Origin: Pogona vitticeps
Lineage: Eukaryota; Chordata; Lepidosauria; Squamata; Agamidae
DNA length: 64,000 nucleotides
NCBI RefSeq assembly: GCF_051106095.1
Contig: NC_135786.1
Location: 140,496,501 to 140,560,500 of the forward strand
Reading direction: 5' to 3'
In this document: positions 54,240 to 64,000 of the stretch, piece after piece
Numbering within the stretch: the stretch's first letter is position 1
How the letters are laid out: every line of letters starts with the position of its first letter
The notes under the pieces: model-generated
The model's database searches: none
Seen by the model: the letters and a program-made list of their open reading frames with translations, nothing else
Told to the model about the DNA's origin: nothing
Made by a program: the position numbers and the translations under genes

Positions 54240-54622
54240 ATCCCTTGATGCTTTTGAATTGTGGTGCTGGAGGAGGCTTTTGAGAGTCCCCGGGACTGCA
54301 AGGAGATCAAACCTATCAATTCTGAAGGAAGTCAACCCTGAGTGCTCACTGGAAGGACAGATCCTGAAGCTGAGGCTCCAATACTTTGGCCATCTCATGA
54401 GAAGAGAAGACTCTCTGGAAAAGACCCTGATGTTAGGAAAGTGCGAAGGCAAGAGGAGAAGGGGACGACAGAGGCCGAGATGGTTGGACAGTGTCATCGA
54501 AGCTACCAACATGCATTTGAGCCAACTCCGGGAGGCAGTGGAAGACAGGAGGGCCTGGCATGCTCTGGTCCATGAGGTCATGAAGAGTCAGACACGACTA
54601 AACAACAAAGCAACTTCAACTA
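54240..54622 (+). mobile_element. RTE-BovB LINE 3' end
   Basis: An open frame encodes DAFELWCWRRLLRVPGTAR, LSILKEVNPECSLEGQILK, LQYFGHLMRREDSLEKTLML, RPRWLDSVIEATNMHLSQL and MKSQTRLNNK, the C-terminus of BovB ORF2. The tail agtcagacacgactaaacaa is typical. No stop interrupts this fragment, so it is likely young. Confidence 0.88.
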
Positions 54623-55074
54623 TTGCTCAGCAAAATTAAAAATGGAAGAAAGGAATTTTTGGAGTAGATACATAAACATAAACTATGCTCAAAACAAAAG
54701 GACAATTGTGTTTTTAAACTTGGTTGTCTAGAGTCTGCTTTAGTTTATTACTATTACTAATATTTACTCAATACATCTGGAGTAATCATAACTATTTCTG
54801 CTATCTTGGGTTTTTATCAGTTTGCAGCTTAAGCGTTGCCACTGACTATATTACATCACTTTTGGACAAACCTGACTTTTGAAATGAAATGAAATGAAAG
54901 ATAGTAATCTCCCTTCCTGATTGTGACCTTATTCTGTATGTTTTTTTTTTCCCTAGGTTTATATGCTCTGGAAATGTTTCCGTTTCTTAGCAGGAAGAAT
55001 CCTTGGTTGTGGTTTACTCAACTGTTACCTATCTTGTTTGCTTATGTTCATCAAATGAGAATTCATTTATAGTG

Positions 55075-55215
55075 ACCCTAATAGGGTTTTCATGGTAAGT
55101 GAGATATTTAAGGAATGGTTTTGCCAGTTCCACACCTCCACTGAATTTTCATAGCTGAGTGGGGATTTGGAATCTTGAGTCCTAGTCCATTAACTCTGTC
55201 AACAACACCATACTG
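55075..55215 (-). mobile_element. tRNA-derived SINE relic
   Basis: It is the inverse of the family at 49598: agatatttaaggaatggttt, tagctgagtggggatttgga, and agtccattaactctg. The borders are approximate. Confidence 0.5.
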
Positions 55216-56056
55216 TACTTGGTATATCTTATCTAATCAACAGTTATTATTGAATGCATGCTAGGCAATGCATCTGCCAGTCCACGGATACCAGAGAGCC
55301 CATTAAGTCCAGCGTATGTACTAAAAAAATAATATGACGGGTAATGAAAAGAGGACTTGGGGCTATCACGGTTCCCACTTCTGATTGCTGATTACATCTG
55401 AACCTTCTGCTTAGATCAAACTGGTCTAAAGTTTCAAATGTTCTCAGACCTTTTGCTGGACCCCACATCTACACCACCACCCAAAAAAAATTTACACAAG
55501 AAAATAAGCTTTGCCTTGTGGTGGTGGTGGGGAGTTGGGTTAACTTTTTCCTAATTCTTATATATGGCAAAGCAACATAAAAGGAAAAGTATTGTGGTGC
55601 CTCGATGTCTAACAGATTTATTTCAGTGTGGGCTTTTGTAGATTAAAATTGACTTCCTCAGACAAAATTAATGAAATACTTAGGTACAGGCTTTTATTCA
55701 AGTTTACATTGTGGGGTGGGGCACTAAAAGGGGACACAAGCACAAAATATGAAATTTCAAAGTGATAATAGCATTATTAACATCTGCAATTAACTTAGTG
55801 TTGATTACAGAAACATCCTGGCCAGGGTTAGAGTGATTAGCTGTCTCCCAGTTAAGTTTGAAGTAAGAAGATGTTGATTCAGGAAGAAACTTGGTGTTTT
55901 TTAAAATCAACTTCATACAAAATATCTTGCTTATAAACAAGATTGCAAAAAAAAACCCCTGCTTATTCATACACACAGTGAACTAAAAAGACTTGAACAT
56001 TATTTAAGCCTAAAAAATACAGTGGGTTTACTTCTTATGCTGGTAGTATCAACTTA

Positions 56057-56223
56057 CCCGTATTTTTCGCTCCATAAGACGCACCTTTGCATAAGACGCA
56101 CCAATTTTTTAGGAGAAGAAAACAAGAAAATATAATCTGTTTTCTTCGCTCCATAAGACACACAGACTTTCCACCCCCCTGTTTTGTGGGGAAAAAGTGT
56201 GTCTTATGGTGCGAAAAATACGG
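56057..56223. mobile_element. short MITE with CCGTATTTTTCGC ends
   Basis: The left end cccgtatttttcgctccata and the right end tatggtgcgaaaaatacgg are inverted repeats. A second inner copy of cttcgctccataagacacac is present. Flanking TA (56055-56056, 56224-56225) suggests a mariner-type insertion. It is non-coding. Confidence 0.7.
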
Positions 56224-57992
56224 TAACTTTCTATGTTTCATATTTTTAAGCTTCCATTGATTATGGATCGCCACCAAAGCTGTATCCCCCAAGGGTGATA
56301 GATGTGAGCAACAGTAGAAATCTCATATTTTTAGTTTGGGAAAAGATGATGCTCACACACTGCAATCTTAGCCTTACAGAATGCCTTCCCAATAAAATTA
56401 TCAGTGTCTTCAGGAATCAAGTTGAAACAGATTGTCTGGTGAAGTGTCAAAGCGGGTGGAAATAATGTGGTTTGTTGGTAATTGGAGACTTCTACACATT
56501 TTAACACAAGCTGTGGTGGTAAGTGTGAGAATGTGAAGTATTTATAGGTGGCTTCTTCTGTCGTCTTTATTGCAGCAACAACTGCAATAGTTAAAGTTAC
56601 CCTAACTGTATGTGACTCATTTGGATGATCATGAGAACACATCTCTCCATAGATAGGAATTTGTTCTGGACCAGAATGAATTATTTTGCTAGTTAATCAG
56701 CCAATAATGTGTAAGGCTATATCCACACGAAAAGCTCAGATCAAATAGTTCTCCCCCAGCCATATAAGCTTAGATGCAGAAAAGAGAACTTGGAATCTCA
56801 AACTGAGCATTCTCACTGAACACCTCAGTAACTGTTCGGGGAAAACTATGCCTTGGAAAGGGGCCTAAGGTAACTGTGTTTAGTACACATGCCTATTGAA
56901 GGTAGAGCTACTGAGCTCTTCCAAACTACTTTGGCATTCTAGGAAATGATGCATAGGAAATCAGTTACATTTCTTAATGAGAGGTGTTAAACTGAACAAT
57001 TGTTGCTGTTTTTGTTTGGAGAGAAGCAATATTATTTCCAAGACTTGTTCTCATTAGGAATAAACTGTGCTGTCCTTTGAGATCGGGTCGAGAATCGATT
57101 CACCATTTTCCCAATCGGAGGTCTATTAAGAAGCTCACAAGGGGAAAAGATGCTGAATTCTTTTTCCTTCTTTCATCTGAAAACTGCAGTGCCCTCTGGT
57201 GGCTCTTGCATTTTAGACTGTGCTGTTGGCTTCAGCGCATAGGAATTGTAACTTTCTCTCCATTAAATCTACCTTTCCAGCTCCCTCGGCAATATTTTCC
57301 AAAGTTTTCCTTTTTGTTACAATTACAATGACAGGCTGAACTGGATAATTCATGTGTAGAAGGCCCTAACAGAGGGGCATGCAAATGCAGAAAGGCTGAT
57401 TACATGAGCGGCAATGCAGTTCTCTGGCTGGGTGCAATTCAAAGTTACACACATTCTGTCCCTCCTTCATCTTAGGGGGCAATGTGTGTACAATAAATGC
57501 AGAACAGAGTGATCAAATGTTAACCCAAAAATGGTATTCAGCTTCTCCTTTCTGGGTAAAACTGAATCTGTCAGCTTTAATTTAAATTAATTGGCATTCC
57601 AGTACTGACCACACCTTTATATGGCTTTTAGGACTGAGATTTAATTGCTGCAGTGTTGCCACTCCCAGGACGTTGATGAGGATAATGATGAAGATTCTAA
57701 TAACGTTTCCTGGTTTTACACATAATGTTCTCCCTGTTAATTTCTCTGAAAGAGATGACTGCAGACTTTACAATTAGTGGGTGGTTGTGTTCTGTATGAA
57801 CAGTTCTTCAGTTATTGTCTTATTGTGATCCAACCTAAGATTATTTTCATAGGTGATCTTTAAGGATAACTTCTGTACTTAAGATTAGCTGGATGACAAA
57901 CTAAAGGATGCCCTGAAAACCCTGTTTGACTAATGGAGTTATCGACAGATATGCTGGCAGAAGAACACCATAGAAATATCGAGGATATTGTG
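56224..57992. other. no gene recognised
   Basis: AT-rich sequence without repeat or gene signal that could be supported. Confidence 0.35.
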
Positions 57993-58317
57993 CTGTGGAC
58001 TAAACCGCAGAAGCCTGTGCTGCAGGGTCAGAAGACCAGCAGTCGTAAGATCGAATCCACGCAACGGAGTGAGCTCCCGTCGCTTTGTCCCAGCTCCTCG
58101 CCAACCTAGCAGTTCAAAAGCATGCAAATGTGAGTAGATAAATAGGTACCACCTCGGTGGGAAGGTAAAACGGTGTCCCCTAGTCACGCTGGCCACGTGA
58201 CAACAGAAACTGTCTTCGGACGGGCACTGGCTCTATGGCTTGAAAAGCGGGATGAGCGCCGCCCCCTAGAGTCGAACATGACTGAACTAAAAATGTTAAG
58301 GGGAACCTTTACCTAAG
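57993..58317 (+). mobile_element. Sauria-type SINE
   Basis: The head ctgtggactaaaccgcagaa and body gggtcagaagaccagcagtc run to the BovB-like tail ccctagagtcgaacatgact and gaactaaaaatg. It aligns along its length with the inverted copy at 39836-40173. Confidence 0.8.
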
Positions 58318-59419
58318 ATATTCTAAAAGCATTAACAGTCACCCCCTACCTCCTAATGCATCGCTGTGGGCCTATCTTGATGATATCATGGATTGCCTGG
58401 GTGAGTTTTACTGAGAGACTTTTGAAAATGGCCATCTGCCAGTTCATGTTTGCTGGTTAAAAAAGACTTCAGGAGCAACCTGCTCCATGCATCAATTTGC
58501 TCCTATTCCCCTCTAGTACTGGACTGATTAACCACCAATAACAAATCAACACAAAAACATATTTATAATAGTGCAGTTTGGAGCTGCTTTTGCAGCAGGG
58601 CAGGAAATAGGTAGGCTCATGGGGTGAAGAACGGGACAAAGAAATTAGGAGAAGAGGGAAATGAAGGACACTGAATGTGTGATGCAGGGAGAACTTTTGC
58701 CATTTCCATTCACTGTGTGGACAGAGGTCTTTTATCAGGAGTCCAGGAGTAAAAGACCACATAGTTGTGGATCTGCTGAACAAATGCTGCTTCTGGAATC
58801 TGTGAGGAAGTGGTACAGGCAGTGCAGAACAACCAGCACAAATGGTTGAGTTCTATGTTAAATCTGGCAAAATTGAATAAGAGAAGCAGCTGGAAATGAG
58901 GGGAAAGATTGGCTAGAATTCTGCTTACACATTGAGGCTTGCTGAAACACATCAGGCCAATCTTCCCTTCCTCCTCCTTCTGCGGTTAACACAAAACAGC
59001 AGGTTGTGTTTCTTGGACATAAATTATATGAAATTGTTTAATATACTCCATCAAACTATTATCCATTAACTTCTTAAATAATAATAGTAACTGCATGCCA
59101 TCAAGCTGATTCCAACTTATGGCGACCCACTTCAAAGTTTTCTATACAGCAAGTACATGAAAGTCTGAGGGCGCTCAGGAATCATGTAGCTGTCCAAGAC
59201 CTCATAGGCTGGCTGTTATCTTGGAGGTGCGATGGGAAAGTAAACTCTTGACCATGGTCTCCACAGGCAATTACACAACACAGTGAGTTATTCACCAGCT
59301 CCACTTTGTTAAACCAGTGTGCTATATTCTGAGAGGTGAAACTGAGTCCACTTATCTTCATTAATTTGAATAACCATTTTGCTGGGCTTACCAAACTATC
59401 TACTATCCTATAAACCCTG

Positions 59420-60240
59420 TGTTTTGAACTGGATAAGGGAATGGATTACGTTGGAGGACCAAAGACTTTTAAAGCTGGAAGGACATGACCTGATATTAGG
59501 ATGGCGTGTACATACATATATAGTATGGCAAGGGTAAAGATCAAACAACTTTTTTTTTTTAGCATATTGTAAGGAAAGCACTATATCAGGTTTCCAGGAA
59601 CAAATGTATTTTAAAACTCCCAGTTTGGGTAGCACCGCTGGAAGCATTTACTCAGCTTTCTTTAATGCTGGAAGAACGGAGATATACATATAAAGACCTA
59701 TTAACTAAAGAGCAACAATTAAAATAATATACAGGAGCTGGAGGAGATGGGTCTGCAGAAAGACTGGTGGACAATGTTAAAATTAGAACCAAGGTTTTAA
59801 AAAGACAAAATGTTTTCATGAGGGGAAGGTACAGGTGGATGAGTTATGGATTTATACTAATGATAATATACAAAAGAGTATGATTTTTGTTAGAATATAA
59901 TTTGGAGGACGAAAGGGTGAAAACAGTGATGATTAAATGGGCATGAAATTTTGGTTATAATATATATATAGATGACTGGAGTCGAAAGTGGAATGAGAAC
60001 TATAAATGGCTCAAACCAGTAAACTTAAGAGAAAATGTTTTAAAGATGTTTTATAGATGACATTTTACACCTGTAAAACTGTTTAAAAAATTATTAGATA
60101 TCACAGAAATAGAAAGATTTTCAGAGACATTACGTGAGAACCTGAGAACATACATTAAAGAAAGCTGGAAAATATTTTATGATTGGGCCAAGAAACAGAT
60201 AAGAGTAGAGAATATAGTATAGGTTATGGATTCTAGTATT
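59420..60240 (+). mobile_element. L1 LINE fragment (ORF2 C-terminal part)
   Basis: It is parallel to the L1 at 14546-15950: actttaaagctggaaggac matches that copy's coding block KLEGHD, and later gttaaaattagaaccaaggt and agtaaacttaagagaaaatg also match. The frame is heavily broken and an internal part is missing compared with the first copy. The right end is cut by the MITE at 60269. Confidence 0.7.
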
Positions 60241-60268
60241 GTATCACAGCCATGTAGTCAAGAGTATA

Positions 60269-60833
60269 CAGTGGTGCCTTGATTTATGACCACAATGTGT
60301 TCCAGAAGATGGACGTAACTCGAAATGGTTGTAAGTCGAAGCACCATTTCCCATTGAAATGCATTGGAATGTGATTAACCTGTTCCTGAAGAAAAAAAAC
60401 CCCAAATAAAATAAAAATAAAACACTGCAAGCCCCATAAGAATGCGCTGGGGCTGCAAACAAACAAACAAACCAACAAACAACAGAGCAAGCCCTGAAGG
60501 TGCTGGGGCTTAAAAAACAACAACCCCAAACCAAAAATAAGCAACGGAGCAAACGCCATCGGAAGATGCTGGGGCTGCAAAAAAAAAAAAAAAAAATCAC
60601 CAAAAAAACACAAAACAACACAGCACAGAAACATAACACCCCCCCAGCCCAAACCCACCCTGCAAAACCCACCCAGAACAGTTTTTAAAAAGCAGAACCT
60701 TACCTTATCAGGCAGTCCCAAGCCTCCTCCAACGCACTCACTCTAACTGTCGGGACAAAAGAGCTACAAAGAAGCAGCCTCTTCGCCTATCAATGGTTAG
60801 CAAATTTGAATTCCCCGCCTTTTTTCCCTGCCT
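60269..60833. mobile_element. mariner/Tigger-type MITE, truncated
   Basis: It begins CAGTGGTGCCTTGATTTATG after TA. It corresponds in reverse orientation to 17982 down to about 17510 of the copy in CMBL copy 1. The right end is missing: the sequence switches to BovB at about 60834. Expanded A/C-rich stretches occur inside. Confidence 0.72.
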
Positions 60834-61262
60834 GTATGGAAGTGAGAGCTGGACCATAAAAAAAAGCAGACCGCCGAAGAATTGATGCCTTTGAGTTGTG
60901 GTGCTGGAGGAGGATTTTGAGAGTCCCCTGGACTGCAAGGAGAACAAACCTATCAATTCTAAAGGAAATGAAGCCTGAGTGCTCACAGGAAGGACAGATC
61001 CTAAAGCCGAGGCTCCAATACTTTGGCCATCTCATGAGAAGAGAAGACTCCTTGGAAAAGACCTTGATGTTAGGAAAGTGTGAAGGCAAGAAGAAAATGG
61101 GACAACAGAGGATGAGATGGTTGGACAGTGTCACCGAAGCAACCAACATGAATTTGACACAACTCTGGGAGGCAGTGGAAGATAGGAGGGCCTGGCGTGC
61201 TCTGGTCCATGGGGTCACAAAGAGTCAGACACAACTAAACGATGACAATTTAGCCCAAACTC
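60834..61262 (+). mobile_element. RTE-BovB LINE 3' end
   Basis: It begins tatggaagtgagagctggac, then encodes LRVPWTARRTNLSILKEMK, LQYFGHLMRREDSLEKTLML, QRMRWLDSVTEATNMNLTQL and VHGVTKSQTQLNDDN. It is a 5'-truncated copy. Confidence 0.86.
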
Positions 61263-61289
61263 AAGCCATGAGTGTGTGTGTGTGTTTAG

Positions 61290-62118
61290 TCGTTTAGTCG
61301 TTCATGGATTGCTGCCTTGTTGTGGCGAAGGGGCTTGAGTAACTCAGAGAAGCTATGGGCTATGCCGTGCAGGGACACCCAAGACGGACAGGACATAGTG
61401 GAGAGTTCCGACTAAACGCAATCCACCTGGAGTAGGAAATGGCAAGCCACTCCAGTATCTTTGCCAAGAACGCCCCATGATCAGAAACAAAAGGCTAAAA
61501 GATATGACGCTGGAAGATGGGCCCCTCAGGTCGGAAGGTGTCCAACATGCTACTGGGGAAGAGTGGAGGACAAGTACAAGTAGCTCCAGAGCTAATGAAG
61601 TGGTTGGGCCAAAGCCGAAAGGACGCTCAGCTGTGGACGTGCCTGGAAGTGAAAGGAAAGTCCAATGCTGTAAAGAAAAATACTGCATAGGAACCTGGAA
61701 TGTAAGATCTATGAACCTTGGGAAGCTGGAGGTGGTCAAACAGGAGATGGCAAGAATAAACATTGACATCCTGGGCATCAGTGAACTAAAATGGACAGGA
61801 ATGGGCGAATTCAGCTCAGATGATTATCATATCTACTACTGTGGGCAAGAATCCCGTAGAAGGAATGGAGTAGCCCTCATAGTCAACAAAAGAGTGGGAA
61901 AAGCTGTAATGGGATACAATCTCAAAAATGATAGAATGATGTCAATACGAATCCAAGGCAGACCATTCAACATCACAATAATCCAAGTTTATGCACCAAC
62001 CAGCATTGCTGAGGAGACTGAAATTGAACAATTCTATGAAGATTTACAACACCTTCTAGAACTGACACCAAAGAAAGATGTTCTTCTCATTCTAGGGGAC
62101 TGGAATGCTAAAGTAATC
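61290..62118 (+). mobile_element. RTE-BovB LINE 5' end with endonuclease domain
   Basis: The BovB 5' region (ttcatggattgctgccttgt, ccactccagtatctttgcca) leads into an open frame from 61477 that encodes the APE-type endonuclease: CIGTWNVRSMNLGKLEVVKQ (catalytic Asn), ILGISELKWTGMGEF (catalytic Glu), FNITIIQVYAPTS and LLILGDWNAKV (Asp and Asn). The similarity ends at about 62118, so the reverse transcriptase is missing. Loss of the 3' side is unusual for a LINE copy, which normally loses its 5' side. Confidence 0.88.
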
Positions 62119-62175
62119 TCCATGAGTAATCTCCCCTTAATGGGTGTGAACTACTTTCTCCTGGTGTTTACATAA
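61477..62175 (+). CDS. BovB ORF2 N-terminal fragment: APE-type endonuclease
   Basis: A 232-codon open frame. Residues about 70-215 form the endonuclease that nicks target DNA for reverse transcription. The N, E, YAPT and GDWN motifs are all present, so the catalytic set looks complete. The last 15 or so residues after GDWNAKVISM come from unrelated flanking DNA. Confidence 0.82.
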   Translation: MIRNKRLKDMTLEDGPLRSEGVQHATGEEWRTSTSSSRANEVVGPKPKGRSAVDVPGSERKVQCCKEKYCIGTWNVRSMNLGKLEVVKQEMARINIDILGISELKWTGMGEFSSDDYHIYYCGQESRRRNGVALIVNKRVGKAVMGYNLKNDRMMSIRIQGRPFNITIIQVYAPTSIAEETEIEQFYEDLQHLLELTPKKDVLLILGDWNAKVISMSNLPLMGVNYFLLVFT

Positions 62176-62698
62176 TACAGTATCCCATATCAGTAGACCA
62201 GCTCTTGGAAATGTTTATTCTAAGACAGTTTTCCACAGAAATTAACCACTTGGCTAAACCAAATCCTTGATTAAGAGGTGAAATAAATTCTGATTAATTC
62301 TCCAAACTTGATTTCTCCACACTCTTCTATCCTAATTGTTTCTGATCCTTAATATGTCACTGCCTTATGAATAGGAATCATACAACGAATCATATATGTA
62401 TTCCAGACTCAAGCACTGTTCGTTCTGTTCCTCATCTTCTTAGATTTAATATCACATATTTATCCCAAGTCAAGACAAATATGTCATTATTTATGATCTC
62501 ATCCTCGTTGGATTCTAAATTCTAATTGGATCTTGTCTGCTTTCATCATAATTAATAAACCTCATAATATCTAGTGAACGTGCCCCTCCTTGCTGGAAGG
62601 TAGGTCACTACCAGCATCATCCCCTTCTTTAGTTAAATATATTCATTTGCTACTCTCCTACCATTAAAAACCACTGGTTTTTCTTTTAATATAGTAAT
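62119..62698. other. no gene recognised
   Basis: AT-rich flank between the BovB fragment and a hAT MITE; nothing recognised. Confidence 0.35.
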
Positions 62699-62954
62699 TA
62701 GAGATGGGAGTATCTGTATACGAATACCCCTGCACAGGTGGAGATAATGGGGTTCGACCTGGCAGAGAGGCTTGTTGTCCTACCTCCTGCCAGGCGTGGC
62801 TTGGCGAGCGCAGTCTCCGGGAGCAATAGGACAGCAGTGCTGACCCCACGGCATTCATTAGTTGACCATCCAGCCCCATGGGGCCAGACCCCCATTACAG
62901 TATCTCCACCTGTGCTGGGATATTCATATTCATATATGAATACCCCCATCTCTA
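62699..62954. mobile_element. hAT-type MITE with 8-bp duplication, 256 bp
   Basis: It starts TAGAGATGGGAGTATCTG and ends gaatacccccatctcta. The duplication is atagtaat (62691-62698, 62955-62962), perfect. It is a relative of 27028-27413 with a different, shorter interior and the same terminal repeats (tacccctgcacaggtgga). Confidence 0.88.
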
Positions 62955-63565
62955 ATAGTAATAATTTATTGTTTTAGCTTCTAATATAGATTCTTTTAAT
63001 ACTGCAAGCTGTCATGGATCCTTTTTAGATGTAAAGTGGTAAACAAACAAATAAATGTATCTTTCTCTCCTGAGGATTCTTTTCCCTATTTCTTTCCTCT
63101 TTTTCCTCATGTCCTCTTGTAAGCTCTCCATAAGCATCTGTTTGAACACTCAATGGACAGAATGCTAGGGCCTTTGTACTGACCCTGTACATACAAAAAG
63201 TGATAAAGGAGGCACTTTCTTTGTCTTCAGACTTAGGGAAAGGCAAATGATCCTTGCTTGAGGTGAAACGTGATAACTGAAGCTCCTTTAATAAGTTTTC
63301 AGCCTCCATTTTGAGACATTAATTCAGGCTGCAATGACAATGTACCCCCACCATTAGCTTTCTGCTGTTTGATTTGTAGCCTATCATCTGCTTCCTTTCA
63401 CTTTCAGTGATCAATAGGCTGCGGATTGATTTTGAATCACTGTCCACACAATCTCCTCACAGTGTGTTCCATATTTCAGCCCACTGCTCTTCCTCCCTCC
63501 CTCCCTCTGCCAGTCTTTTTATGGTTTGCTTTAAAAATTACTTTTCCATATAAGTGATCTAGCGC
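62955..63565. other. no gene recognised
   Basis: A short TCCC-rich stretch near 63490 and otherwise unremarkable sequence. Confidence 0.35.
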
Positions 63566-63660
63566 TGTCACAATCCCCACATGGCCCCTGTTTGTTTCAC
63601 CAAAGAACTCATGCTATGTGCCCCTCAGCTGCCACCAGTTGATTACATCTACAATACTGT
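63566..63660 (+). repeat. dispersed repeat A, copy 2
   Basis: Matches 31610-31706 from ctgtcacaatccccacatgg to ttgattacatctacaatact. The match ends where a second repeat begins. Confidence 0.55.
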
Positions 63661-63750
63661 TTTCCTGAAAATAAGACAGGGTCTTATATTAAATTTTGCT
63701 CCAAAAACGCGTTGGGACTTATTTTCAGAGGATATTTTCATCTTGACATA
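63657..63750 (+). mobile_element. MITE fragment, gaaaataagac type
   Basis: The motifs gttttcctgaaaataagaca and gggacttattttcagaggat are near-inverted ends of a short element common in reptile genomes. The family name is uncertain. Confidence 0.45.
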
Positions 63751-64000
63751 TCTTGCATATTGTAGTGATATTGTTTATGATATATGCAGTAACGCAGAGC
63801 TCAGCATGTTACATTGTAAAGGAACTTGTTCGCACTACTGTACTCATTACTCTTTGGAGCCAAGTTGTTCTTATTGCAAATCATTTGGTGTGTTGTGTGC
63901 CCAGAGTACTATACAACATACAGGTCATTGTAAGCCTGGCTATTTTCATGGGCATTTGCTGCTTCTTGTTCAACTGGAAGGGGCTTGTGTCAGGATCGCT

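Noticed and set aside
60244-60721. Two overlapping 140-aa minus-strand frames rich in Phe, Leu, Cys and Val
   Set aside because: They lie within the truncated mariner-type MITE and translate its A/C-rich low-complexity stretches.

Overview
The window is vertebrate nuclear DNA, almost certainly from a squamate reptile. It is AT-rich, its genes are split into small exons with GT/AG borders, and it is dense in repeats typical of lizards and snakes: RTE-BovB LINEs, Sauria-type SINEs with a BovB-like tail, L2-clade LINEs with an ATTT/AATA tail, L1 fragments, and hAT and mariner-type MITEs.

The main content is a tandem pair of carboxymethylenebutenolidase-like (CMBL, dienelactone hydrolase family) genes on the minus strand. 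Both could be assembled exon by exon from the sequence. CMBL copy 1 (16835-25362) has five coding exons and encodes 245 aa with the triad Cys132/Asp179/His212. CMBL copy 2 (35305-42316) also has five coding exons and encodes 247 aa. Its first four coding exons match copy 1 in length (215, 108, 143, 92 bp of CDS) and all its introns match in phase, but its nucleophile is Ser132 (GFSWGG instead of GFCWGG). Asp179 and His212 are kept. This nucleophile swap in an otherwise intact paralogue is the most interesting biology in the window.

Left end (1-4.5 kb): two phase-compatible exons on the plus strand (573-674 and 1403-1475) look like the end of an unidentified gene, followed by about 3 kb of unique AT-rich sequence that resembles a 3' UTR. 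From 4.5 to 16.8 kb the sequence is intergenic and full of transposons: BovB, two mariner-type MITEs, an L2 LINE with an open 537-aa reverse transcriptase frame, and an L1 with a perfect 15-bp target duplication.

25.4-35.3 kb (between the paralogues): a hAT MITE with a perfect 8-bp duplication, simple repeats, LTR-like fossils, and a Ty3-type gag fossil carrying an L2 insertion. A possible minus-strand terminal exon lies at 34178-34353.

42.3-64 kb: no gene could be identified. The stretch holds a very regular 34-bp minisatellite (28 copies), two possible plus-strand exons of unknown origin, an L2 LINE on the minus strand, several BovB pieces (one 3' end lying head-to-tail against a 5' end with the endonuclease domain), SINEs and MITEs. 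Family names were assigned from memory of motifs and consensus tails; no database search was possible.
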